A stretch of DNA of 64,000 nt from Actinomyces slackii. Lineage in GTDB: Bacteria > Actinomycetota > Actinomycetes > Actinomycetales > Actinomycetaceae. The notes under the pieces were generated by a model. That model worked only from the letters and a program-made list of their open reading frames with translations. It was not told the DNA's origin and searched no databases. The stretch is from the NCBI RefSeq assembly GCF_900637295.1, contig NZ_LR134363.1:186001-250000 (forward strand). Reading direction: 5' to 3'. Positions 53,425 to 60,392 of this stretch are shown in pieces (within the stretch, counting starts at the first letter, position 1; every line of letters begins with the position of its first letter). Position numbers and translations under genes: made by a program.

Positions 53425-54279
53425 TTAGCCCAGGAAGCCGGTCCAGCGCCCCAGGATGCCGATGATGAACATCCCCAGGATGATCCACAGGGCGTTGACC
53501 TTCTTGTTGAGCAGCCACATGCACAGGAAGGTCAGCCCCAGGGCGGCCAGGCCGGGAAGGAGCTGATCCAGGATGTCCTGGAACGTTTGGGTGTCGGGGA
53601 TCCCGGTCTCCGGATCCGTCACGGAGGTGACCACGGCGGGGAAGTTGATGTTCGTCCACTTGGACACCAGCGCCCCCATGACGAACAGACCCATGATCGC
53701 CGCCATCTGGGTGATCTTCTTGAGCTGTCCGCCGCCGACCTCGGTGACCATCTCGGTACCGCGGTTGTAGCCGAGCTTCAGGCCGTACCAGCGCGTGGCG
53801 ATGCGCAGAACGTTGATGCCCACGAAGAACAGCAGCGGGCCCACGAGGGAGCCGTTGATCGCCAGGGAGGCCCCCAGGGCGGCCAGCACGGGGCGGGCCG
53901 TGCCCCAGAAGATGGGGTCGCCCACACCGGCGAGCGGTCCCATGAGGCCGATCTTGACGTTGGTGATGGTGTCCTCACCGATGTCCTCGCCCTTGGACTT
54001 CTGCTCCTCCATGGCGGCGGTGACGCCGAAGATGACCGAGGAGACCCAGGGGTGGGTGTTGTAGAACTCCAGGTGCCGCTTGAGCGCGGCGGCCTGAGCG
54101 CTCTTGTCATCGCGGTAGAACTTCCGGATGGCGGGCATGAGGGTGTAGCACACGCCCATGGCCTGCATGCGCTCGAAGTTGAAGGAGCCCAGCAGGAAGG
54201 TGGAGCGCCAGTACATGCGGCGCAGGTCGCGGTTGGTGAGCATCTTCTCCGGAGCGGCCGGAGCATTCTGGGTGGTCAT
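53425..54279 (-). CDS. PTS mannose/fructose/sorbose-family IID component
   Basis: A 284-residue membrane subunit of a mannose-class phosphotransferase system. It begins LTNRDLRRMYWRSTFLLGSFNFERMQAMG, with the conserved FYRDDKSAQAAALKRHLEFYNTHPW and the GVGDPIFWGT loop of IID. It ends LWIILGMFIIGILGRWTGFLG. IID works with IIC to move the sugar while IIB phosphorylates it. It lies 21 bases after IIC. The order IIA-IIB-IIC-IID is that of levDEFG, whose product transports fructose. Confidence 0.93.
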   Translation of the reverse strand: MTTQNAPAAPEKMLTNRDLRRMYWRSTFLLGSFNFERMQAMGVCYTLMPAIRKFYRDDKSAQAAALKRHLEFYNTHPWVSSVIFGVTAAMEEQKSKGEDIGEDTITNVKIGLMGPLAGVGDPIFWGTARPVLAALGASLAINGSLVGPLLFFVGINVLRIATRWYGLKLGYNRGTEMVTEVGGGQLKKITQMAAIMGLFVMGALVSKWTNINFPAVVTSVTDPETGIPDTQTFQDILDQLLPGLAALGLTFLCMWLLNKKVNALWIILGMFIIGILGRWTGFLG

Positions 54280-54300
54280 GATCGTTTACTCCGTTCTCGC

Positions 54301-55236
54301 TCAGTCGAGCTCGTCGTCCAGGTCGTCGTCCAGGTCGCTGCTGGAGCCGCCGCCCGCGGGCGAGGCCGCGGTGGGCAGGCGCACGGCGTCGTGGAACTCG
54401 GGGTTGAGCTGGACGTAGATGACGGCCAGGCAGGCGCCCAGGATGCCCAGGCCCACGAGGGTGACACCGGTGGGCGCGGTGGAGATGACCCAGTTGGCCA
54501 TGACTCCCTTGCCCTGCGGGTCGCTGACCTCGCCGCCGCCGGCCATCGTGGTGGCGAAGGTGGCGAAGACGAAGCCCAGGAAGAAGAAGGGCATGAGCTT
54601 GCGGGCCTTCATCATGTTGATGACCATGGCGTAGCCGACCACCACGATGAAGCCTCCGGCGATGTTCAGGCCGTCGGAGATGACGACGGGGATGGCCTCC
54701 AGGGCGTTCTTCACGGCATCGCCGGAGGCCAGTGCCGCCACGGCGGCGGTGGGCACGGCCACGCGCAGGCCCTGAAGGCCCAGGGCGAGGAAGTGCATGG
54801 CGGCGATACCCCGGTAATTGACCTGTTCGGCGTACTTATCCGCTTGGTGGGCGAAGAAGATCGCGATCGTTCTCACGAAGATCGTCAGCGCCTGCCCGGC
54901 CACGGCCAGGGGCACGGCGACGCCGATGGCCGCCGTGATCGCGGCCTTGGTCGTTCCGCTGTCGCCGACGGAGGCCACGGCGATGACGGTGGAGACGGTG
55001 GAGGCCAGGGCGGCGTCGGGGGCCATGGCGGCGCCGACGTTCATCCAGCCCAGGGCCAGCAGCTCCAGCGAGCCGCCGACCATGATGCCGATGGTGGGCT
55101 CCCCCATGGCGATGCCGGTCAGGGTGCAGGCGACGAGCGGACGGTGGAACTGGCGCTCGTCCAGGACGCTGGCCATGCCCGCGACGAAGGCCACGAGCGT
55201 CACCAGGATGATCTGGATCAGGTTGATGTCTTGCAC
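54301..55236 (-). CDS. PTS mannose/fructose/sorbose-family IIC component
   Basis: A 311-residue membrane channel subunit, with the family signature GEPTIGIMVGGSLELLALGWMNVGAAMAPDAALAST in the N-terminal third and several further helices. The C-terminus is an extra acidic tail (SSSDLDDDLDDELD) not needed for transport. It is followed by IID 21 bases away. A gap of 182 bases separates it from IIB, more than elsewhere in the operon; this gap has a small GGCTCC/GGAGCC hairpin at 55343-55356. Confidence 0.93.
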   Translation of the reverse strand: MQDINLIQIILVTLVAFVAGMASVLDERQFHRPLVACTLTGIAMGEPTIGIMVGGSLELLALGWMNVGAAMAPDAALASTVSTVIAVASVGDSGTTKAAITAAIGVAVPLAVAGQALTIFVRTIAIFFAHQADKYAEQVNYRGIAAMHFLALGLQGLRVAVPTAAVAALASGDAVKNALEAIPVVISDGLNIAGGFIVVVGYAMVINMMKARKLMPFFFLGFVFATFATTMAGGGEVSDPQGKGVMANWVISTAPTGVTLVGLGILGACLAVIYVQLNPEFHDAVRLPTAASPAGGGSSSDLDDDLDDELD

Positions 55237-55418
55237 GGCAGGACTCTCTCAGTGGTGGACGGTTAGGGGTGAGGGGTGCACTCCGCCTGCCCGCGCGGCG
55301 CACGGCCGCCAGGCCTATTCAGTGGGATGCACGGGAGGTGCGGGCTCCGCGGAGCCTCGGAGGAACTCGGTTCGACGGCGTCGAGCCGTGGGCGGAGCCG
55401 CCTTGATCAGCCCTCGGC

Positions 55419-55910
55419 TCAGAGCATGCCCTTGGCCTTGAGCGCGGCCATGAGGTCGGAGCTGGAGGAGGAGGGCACCTGCTGGATGTACTGCTTGATG
55501 CCGCGGGAGTCGATCTCCTTGAAGGCCTCCACGTCCTCGGGTGAGACGTAGACCGCCTGGGAGAGCTGGCTGGTCCCCTGCTTGAAGGTCATGCCGCCGA
55601 CGTTGACCTCCGGGGCCTGAACCCCCAGGTCCAGGAGTCGGACGATGTCGGCGGGGGTCTCCACGACAATGACGGCCTTGAGGCTCTCGTACTTGGCGTT
55701 CTTGTAGACGCGGGCCGCCTTCTCCACGCCCAGGACGTGGACCTTGACCTTGCCGCCCCCGGTCTGGAGCATGAGGGTCTTGCGCAGCTCGTCATTGGCG
55801 GCGCCGTCGGACACGGCGAGGATCGCCTCCGCCCCCAGGGCGCCTGCCCAATTGTTGGCGACCTGACCGTGGACCAGGCGGGAATCGATACGCAGGAGCT
55901 TGATGTCCAT
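55419..55910 (-). CDS. PTS mannose/fructose/sorbose-family IIB component
   Basis: A 163-residue cytoplasmic phosphocarrier. The phosphorylated His is His15 in RIDSRLVHGQVANNW, the standard IIB-Man site. It takes phosphate from IIA and passes it to the sugar bound by IIC/IID. The ATG overlaps the IIA stop by one base (TGATG), so the pair is translationally coupled. Length is normal. Confidence 0.93.
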   Translation of the reverse strand: MDIKLLRIDSRLVHGQVANNWAGALGAEAILAVSDGAANDELRKTLMLQTGGGKVKVHVLGVEKAARVYKNAKYESLKAVIVVETPADIVRLLDLGVQAPEVNVGGMTFKQGTSQLSQAVYVSPEDVEAFKEIDSRGIKQYIQQVPSSSSSDLMAALKAKGML

Positions 55911-56347
55911 CAGAGCTCGTCTCCTTCATCATCATCAGAAGTAGTGGTGGGTACGAAAACCTCGGAGAGGATCTTGACGCCGTCGACGCCGGCGCTGCGG
56001 GCGGCCTCGACCAGCTCGGGCATACCGGCTCCGCCCAGGCGTCGGGAGAGAACCTCCACCAGCATGGGCAGGTTGACGCCGGTGACGACGTCGCAGTCCT
56101 CACGGGCGGCCCCGAAGCGGGCGGCGGCGTTGTAGGGGCTGCCCCCGAAGAGGTCGACGAGGAACAGGTGCTCCTGGCTGGAGGAGGCCTCGACGGCGGA
56201 GGTGTACTTGGCCAGCAGGTCATCCGGCCCCTCGGAGGGGTCGAAGGTGACTGCGGTGATGTCGTCACTTGGGCCGACGATCATGGCCGAGGAGGCCAGA
56301 AGACCTTCGGCCAGGTGTCCATGAGCGGCAATGATCAGGGAGACCAT
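55910..56347 (-). CDS. PTS mannose/fructose/sorbose-family IIA component
   Basis: A 145-residue phosphocarrier beginning MVSLIIAAHGHLAEGLLASS; the active His is His10 in AAHGH. The second half (SSQEHLFLVDLFGGSPYNAAAR) is the typical IIA-Man core. It ends in a short acidic tail. I use ATG 56347; the frame upstream overlaps the promoter region. It is the first gene of the PTS operon. A LacI-type operator about 146 bases upstream suggests control by the regulator at 62985. HPr and enzyme I are not in the window. Confidence 0.93.
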   Translation of the reverse strand: MVSLIIAAHGHLAEGLLASSAMIVGPSDDITAVTFDPSEGPDDLLAKYTSAVEASSSQEHLFLVDLFGGSPYNAAARFGAAREDCDVVTGVNLPMLVEVLSRRLGGAGMPELVEAARSAGVDGVKILSEVFVPTTTSDDDEGDEL

Positions 56348-56492
56348 GGGCGGGAACCTTTTCCATCCTGGCTGCTGCGGTGCAGTCCGCAACAGCGACG
56401 GTTGTTGCAGGCCCACCGTAGGGAGGCTGAACAGCATCCCCCAAGAAACATCCCTACCAGTTACGCCCAGAAACACACACAACCAACACTGG

Positions 56493-56504
56493 TAACTCGC
56501 GTTA
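56493..56504. promoter_or_regulatory. LacI-type operator upstream of the PTS operon
   Basis: TAACTCGCGTTA matches 11 of 12 bases of the two TAACGCGCGTTA sites in front of the GH32 fructanase at 60393. It overlaps a second small palindrome, CTCGC-GTTA-GCGAG (56496-56509). It is 146 bases upstream of the IIA start. Confidence 0.55.
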
Positions 56505-56841
56505 GCGAGCGAAAACAAGGAGTATTGCGCCTAACCAGGCAGTTTTGCCTCCACCAGGATCAAACATGCACCCCTCGGATCGCTAAGTATGTCGTACGTC
56601 ACACACTAGGACTAAAGTCCCATGTCTGGGTCTGGCACGCATTTTGTTTGATGGCAGTTGGAGGGGGGAGCGGCCTGCGCAGTGCGCAGCACCAGGCGGG
56701 TCGAGAGCGCCGAGGGGGCGAGCGCGCCCCGGGCCAGTCGCGGATCGTGGGGCCAGCGGTGGACCGCGAGGATTATCAGGACAATAGGGCGACAACAGGG
56801 TCGGAGGTCGAGCGGATGGGTGGGTCTCATCGCCGGGCCTC

Positions 56842-56917
56842 GCAGGCGCGCCTCGGCGTCGCAGGCGCACCTCGGCGTCGCAGGCGCACCTCGGCGTCGC
56901 AGGCGCACCTCGGCGTC
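56842..56917. repeat. Four tandem 19-base repeats
   Basis: Four end-to-end copies of GCAGGCGCACCTCGGCGTC; the first has one change (GCGC for GCAC). There are no spacers, so it is not a CRISPR array. Confidence 0.9.
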
Positions 56918-56920
56918 GAC

Positions 56921-57000
56921 GACGAGGGTTTGCGTAGACGACGTGACTTTGCGTCATGTGCCGATGTGCGGACCTCAGTCGGATGACGCATACCCTCGTC
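56921..57000. repeat. Inverted repeat with nested hairpin
   Basis: GACGAGGGTTTGCGT (56921-56935) is matched at 14 of 15 bases by the complement of 56986-57000. Inside, TGCGTCAT (56950-56957) plus CCGA pairs with TCGG plus ATGACGCA (56977-56990), giving a competing hairpin. It may act as the nadE terminator, an RNA element or a repeat-family copy. Confidence 0.55.
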
Positions 57001-57020
57001 CGGTACGCAGACCCACGTCC

Positions 57021-57163
57021 GACGCCGCCCGGTCCGCCCGCCATCCCGGCGACGTCGCTGCTGGCGATGCCCCATGACGCCCCGCCCGGCTCACCCGCCG
57101 TCCCGGCGACGTCGCCGCCGGCGATGCCCCATGACGCCCCGGCCGGCCCGCCCGCCTGCGGCG
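57021..57163. repeat. Imperfect 55/57-base tandem repeats downstream of nadE
   Basis: Two nearly full units (57021-57075, 57076-57132) and a partial third share CCCGGCGACGTCGC and GGCGATGCCCCATGACGCC. The full period, 57, is three times 19 but the sequence is not the same as the 19-base unit. Confidence 0.75.
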
Positions 57164-57244
57164 CTACGGGCTCGTGCTCGCGGCGGCCGCTGGGGGCCGG
57201 GGCATGGGAACGGGCCTGAAGGGAGCCTGTCCGACGCCGGCCCC

Positions 57245-59626
57245 TCAGGTCCGGGGCACGTTGCGCTCGATCTCCGCCAGCCAGGCGGCCGCCGAGGCAT
57301 CCGAGGGCATCCGCCAGTCACCGCGCGGGGACAGCGAGCCCCCGGCCACGACCTTGGGCCCATTGGGCAGCGTGGAGCGCTTGAACTGGTTGGCGAAGAA
57401 CCGCCTGCAGAACAGCTCCAGCCACTGGCGGATCTCCGGGAGGGCGTAGGCCACCCGCTCGGCCTCGGGCAGCCCCGGCGGCCAGGCCCCCTGTGAGGCG
57501 TCCGACCAGGCCTTCTCCGCCAAGAAGGCGATCCGCGAGGGGCGCGAGCCGCGGCGCAGCACATGCCACAGCGTGAAGTCCTGGAGCGCGTAGGGGCCGA
57601 TCCGGGCCTGCGTGGACTGAATGGGCTCACCCTCGCCGGCCGGGACGAGCTCGGGGCTGATCTCCGTGTCCAGGATGGACAGAAGCGTGCGCCCCACGGC
57701 GTCGTCGAACAGCTCCTCAGCCACCACCCAGCGGATGAGGTGCTGGATGAGGGTCTTGGGGATGCCCGCGTTGACGCCGTAATGGGACATCTGGTCCCCC
57801 ACCCCGAAGGTGCACCATCCCAGGGCCAGCTCGGAGAGGTCTCCGGTTCCCAGCACGATGCCGCCGCGGTGGCCCGCGATGCGGAACAGGAAGTCGGTGC
57901 GCAGCCCCGCCTGGACGTTCTCGAAGGCGACGTCGTAGACCTCCCGCTCGGTCATGCCCTGCGGCGGTCGCCCGGTGGCGGCCAGGACCCCGTAGGGGTG
58001 GCCCATCTCGGTGAGCATCCGGGTGGCGGTGGGGCGGATGTCCAGCTCCTCGAAGTGGCAGCCCAGGCCGCGCGCCAGCTCCTCGGCATTGGCCCGGGTC
58101 CGGGCGCTGGTGGCGAAGCCGGGCATCGTGATGGCGTGGATATCGGAGCGGGGACGGCCCAGGCGGTCCATGGCACGGGCGGCCACGATGAGGGCGTGGG
58201 TGGAGTCCAACCCGCCGGAGACGCCGATGACGATCTTGGGCAGGCCGATGGCCTGGAGGCGCTGGACCAGGGCAGCGACCTGGATGCTGTAGGCCTCGTA
58301 GCAGTCCTGGGCCAGGCGTGCCGGGTCGTCGGGGACGAAGGGGAAGCGATCGACCTCGCGGCGCAGGCCGATATCAGTGCGCGGCAGGAGCATCTCCTCG
58401 CGTCCCAGCACGTGGCGCCGGAACCGGGAGGGATCGCAGAAAGAAGGCCCCCAGGAGCCGTCCCCCGCACCTCGGGCCGAGAGGGTGGCGGCATTGTCCC
58501 CGAAGGTGCCCTGGCGCAGGCGCTCGGCGCGCAGACCCTCGATGTCCACGTCCACCACGGTGGCCCGGGGCCCATCCGGGAAGCGCTCGGTCTGGCCCAG
58601 CAGAGTCCCGTTCTCATAGACGAAGGTCTGCCCGTCCCAGGCCAGGTCCGTGGAGGACTCGCCCTGACCGGCGGCGGCGTAGAGGTAGGCCGCCAGCCCC
58701 CGGGCCGAGGAGGCGCGCGCCAGGAGCCGGCGGTCCTCAGCGCGGCCCACCGTGATGGGCGAGCCGGAGATGTTGACCAGGACGGTGGCGCCGGCCAGTG
58801 CCGCGACGGAGGAGGGCGGGACGGGCACCCACATGTCCTCGCAGACCTCCGCGTGGAAGACCAGGCCCGGGACGTCCTCGACCTCGAAGAGCAGGTCGGA
58901 GCCGAAGGGGACGCGCGCACGCGGCCCTCCGGCGTCAACAGATCCTGCCGCTGCCCCGACCGCACCGAGCGCGACCCCGGCCGCGCCGCCCTGCTCCACG
59001 CCCGGCAGCGAGATCATCCCCTCGGCGCCGGGCAGGGCGTCGCCGGGGGCGAAGTGCCGCTTCTCGTAGAACTCTCGGTAGGTGGGCAGATAGGACTTGG
59101 GGGCGACGCCGCGCACCCGTCCGCCCTGGATGATGACGGCGCAGTTGTAGAGGCGGTCGTTGTGGCGCAGCGGCGCGCCCACGACGAGCGCCGGCAGGAG
59201 CTCGGCGCTGGCGGCACGGATCGTCTCGATGGCCTCCAGGGTCTGGCTGAGCAGGACGTCCTGGAGGAGAAGGTCGTCGATGGCGTAGCCGGTCAGGCAC
59301 AGCTCCGGGAATGCGGCCAGGCTCACGCCCTGCTGGGACAGGGAGCGGGCCTGGTCGATGATGGCCCGGGCATTGGCGGCCGGGTCGGCGATGGCCACGG
59401 GCAGGGTGACGGCGGCGACGCGGGCGAAGCCCTGGTCGTAGGCGGAGCGGAAGGAGATCGTGGGATCGGGGCCACGGTCCCCGTCTCCCTCTGCGCCCGC
59501 CGGGTCCTGCGTGCCCCGGCGAGTGGAGCGGCTGTCACGACTGGCGCCCCGCGCGGCGTCGTCGTCCTGCATGACGTCCTGCGCGATGTCCTGATCGGCA
59601 TCCCTGCTGCGGTCGATGGAGTTCAC
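57245..59626 (-). CDS. nadE: Glutamine-dependent NAD+ synthetase
   Basis: A 793-residue two-domain enzyme that amidates nicotinate adenine dinucleotide to NAD+. The N-terminal nitrilase-type glutaminase has the Glu-Lys-Cys triad in FPELCLTGYAIDD, PKSYLPTYREFYEKRHF and FHAEVCEDMWVP. The C-terminal ATP pyrophosphatase domain has SGGLDST near residue 470 and GTGDLSELALGWCT. It is about 100 residues longer than most. A polar 58-residue N-terminal extension (many Asp/Arg) and an Ala/Gly insertion (VALGAVGAAAGSVDAGG) inside the glutaminase part account for the extra length. The start is GTG 59626 with AGGAT upstream. Confidence 0.95.
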   Translation of the reverse strand: MNSIDRSRDADQDIAQDVMQDDDAARGASRDSRSTRRGTQDPAGAEGDGDRGPDPTISFRSAYDQGFARVAAVTLPVAIADPAANARAIIDQARSLSQQGVSLAAFPELCLTGYAIDDLLLQDVLLSQTLEAIETIRAASAELLPALVVGAPLRHNDRLYNCAVIIQGGRVRGVAPKSYLPTYREFYEKRHFAPGDALPGAEGMISLPGVEQGGAAGVALGAVGAAAGSVDAGGPRARVPFGSDLLFEVEDVPGLVFHAEVCEDMWVPVPPSSVAALAGATVLVNISGSPITVGRAEDRRLLARASSARGLAAYLYAAAGQGESSTDLAWDGQTFVYENGTLLGQTERFPDGPRATVVDVDIEGLRAERLRQGTFGDNAATLSARGAGDGSWGPSFCDPSRFRRHVLGREEMLLPRTDIGLRREVDRFPFVPDDPARLAQDCYEAYSIQVAALVQRLQAIGLPKIVIGVSGGLDSTHALIVAARAMDRLGRPRSDIHAITMPGFATSARTRANAEELARGLGCHFEELDIRPTATRMLTEMGHPYGVLAATGRPPQGMTEREVYDVAFENVQAGLRTDFLFRIAGHRGGIVLGTGDLSELALGWCTFGVGDQMSHYGVNAGIPKTLIQHLIRWVVAEELFDDAVGRTLLSILDTEISPELVPAGEGEPIQSTQARIGPYALQDFTLWHVLRRGSRPSRIAFLAEKAWSDASQGAWPPGLPEAERVAYALPEIRQWLELFCRRFFANQFKRSTLPNGPKVVAGGSLSPRGDWRMPSDASAAAWLAEIERNVPRT

Positions 59627-59706
59627 GCACCGATCCTGCCATGCCCGAAGACTGCCCGCCCGAGCGGATCACCGCGGCGCTCGCCCGCGGCCCTCAGCCG
59701 TGGTCG

Positions 59707-59958
59707 TCAGCCGCGGTCTTCGGGGGCGGGCATGGCGATGAAGGCGAGCAGGTAGACGACCCACATGGGACCGGGCAGGAGGGCCAGGAGGAGCACGGCG
59801 GCCCTGACGCCCCACACGGGCGCATCCCAGGCCTCGGCCAGGCCTCCGCATACCCCGCCCAGGAGGCGGTGACGGCGCGATCGGGGCGGCAGCCTGTCAA
59901 GGAAGCCGCGCTTGTCATCTGAGTTCCGGTAGGCATCGGAGGGATAGCTCTGTGTCAT
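59707..59958 (-). CDS. PspC-domain small membrane protein
   Basis: An 83-residue protein. The PspC motif RRHRLLGGVCGGLAEAWDAPVWGVRAAVLLLALL covers residues 27-60, followed by a second helix (GPMWVVYLLAFIAM) and a short acidic end. PspC domains are membrane-linked stress sensors. I use ATG 59958; the frame upstream runs through C-rich repeats and is not coding. It lies 80 bases from nadE on the same strand. Confidence 0.85.
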   Translation of the reverse strand: MTQSYPSDAYRNSDDKRGFLDRLPPRSRRHRLLGGVCGGLAEAWDAPVWGVRAAVLLLALLPGPMWVVYLLAFIAMPAPEDRG

Positions 59959-60053
59959 GCCCCGAGCCTGGCTCAACGCGCCGCCCAGAACCATCCGGGA
60001 ACCCCCTGAAACATCCCCGATGCGCAGCGGGACCGGCCCCCGTCCCGCCTCCT

Positions 60054-60111
60054 CCGGCCCTATCCGGTCCCGCCCGGCCCCTCCGGCCCTATCCGGTCCC
60101 GCCCGGCCCCT
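60054..60111. repeat. 29-base tandem repeat, C-rich
   Basis: Two identical end-to-end copies (60054-60082, 60083-60111) of a unit starting CCGGCCCTATCCGG, followed by a partial third copy and decaying versions to about 60270. Confidence 0.85.
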
Positions 60112-60310
60112 CCGGCCCTGTCCGGCCCCCACCGCAGGAATGCTGGCGGCGTCGGCCCAGCCCCTCCGGCTCTGTCCAACCCCGCCCGGCCCTGCTCGGC
60201 CGTGCCACCCTGACCAGCCTCGCTCGCCTCCGCCCACCCCTTTCCGGCCTCGCCCGGCCCCGCCCGACCCGGGCGGGAACGTTCCATGTGACGTGAGTTG
60301 CCGCACATGC

Positions 60311-60322
60311 TAACGCGCGTTA
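60311..60322. promoter_or_regulatory. LacI-type operator, distal copy
   Basis: TAACGCGCGTTA is a perfect 12-base palindrome with the central CG pair expected of LacI-family sites. It is centred 31 bases from the proximal copy. Confidence 0.7.
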
Positions 60323-60338
60323 TTGTGGGTGACGCCAT

Positions 60339-60356
60339 CACTAACGCGCGTTAGTG
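60339..60356. promoter_or_regulatory. LacI-type operator, proximal copy
   Basis: CACTAACGCGCGTTAGTG is a perfect 18-base palindrome containing the same TAACGCGCGTTA core. It is 37 bases upstream of the fructanase start, about three helical turns from the distal copy, so both lie on one face of the DNA. Confidence 0.75.
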
Positions 60357-60392
60357 CGTGTTGGCTGTTCTCACCTCATCGAAGGAGCTGAT

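Larger units (their letters stand above)
56348..57244. other. Long intergenic region with repeats between nadE and PTS operon
   Basis: About 900 bases without a supported gene. It contains the PTS promoter side with an operator at 56493-56504, a featureless stretch (56520-56840), four 19-base tandem repeats (56842-56917), a long inverted repeat with a nested hairpin (56921-57000) and 55/57-base repeats (57021-57163). Short open frames here lack ribosome-binding sites. Confidence 0.7.
59959..60392. other. Intergenic region upstream of the GH32 fructanase
   Basis: No gene. From 60040 to 60270 the plus strand is C-rich with many imperfect CCGGCCCTRTCCGGYCCCGCC units, including 29-base tandem copies at 60054-60111. 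From 60300 on it becomes AT-richer and holds two LacI-type operators and the ribosome-binding site GAAGGAG for the fructanase. Confidence 0.7.

Noticed and set aside
53272-55266. A 664-codon plus-strand open frame over the PTS genes
   Set aside because: Antisense to IID and IIC; composition (Asp/His/Gly/Gln) is typical of a shadow frame.
56842-56917. CRISPR array
   Set aside because: The 19-base units abut each other with no spacers, and no cas genes are present.
56956-57219. An 87-codon frame over the 57-base repeats, giving PATSxxAMPHDAP repeats
   Set aside because: No ribosome-binding site, no signal, starts inside a hairpin; the peptide repeat only reflects the DNA repeat, whose period happens to be a multiple of three.
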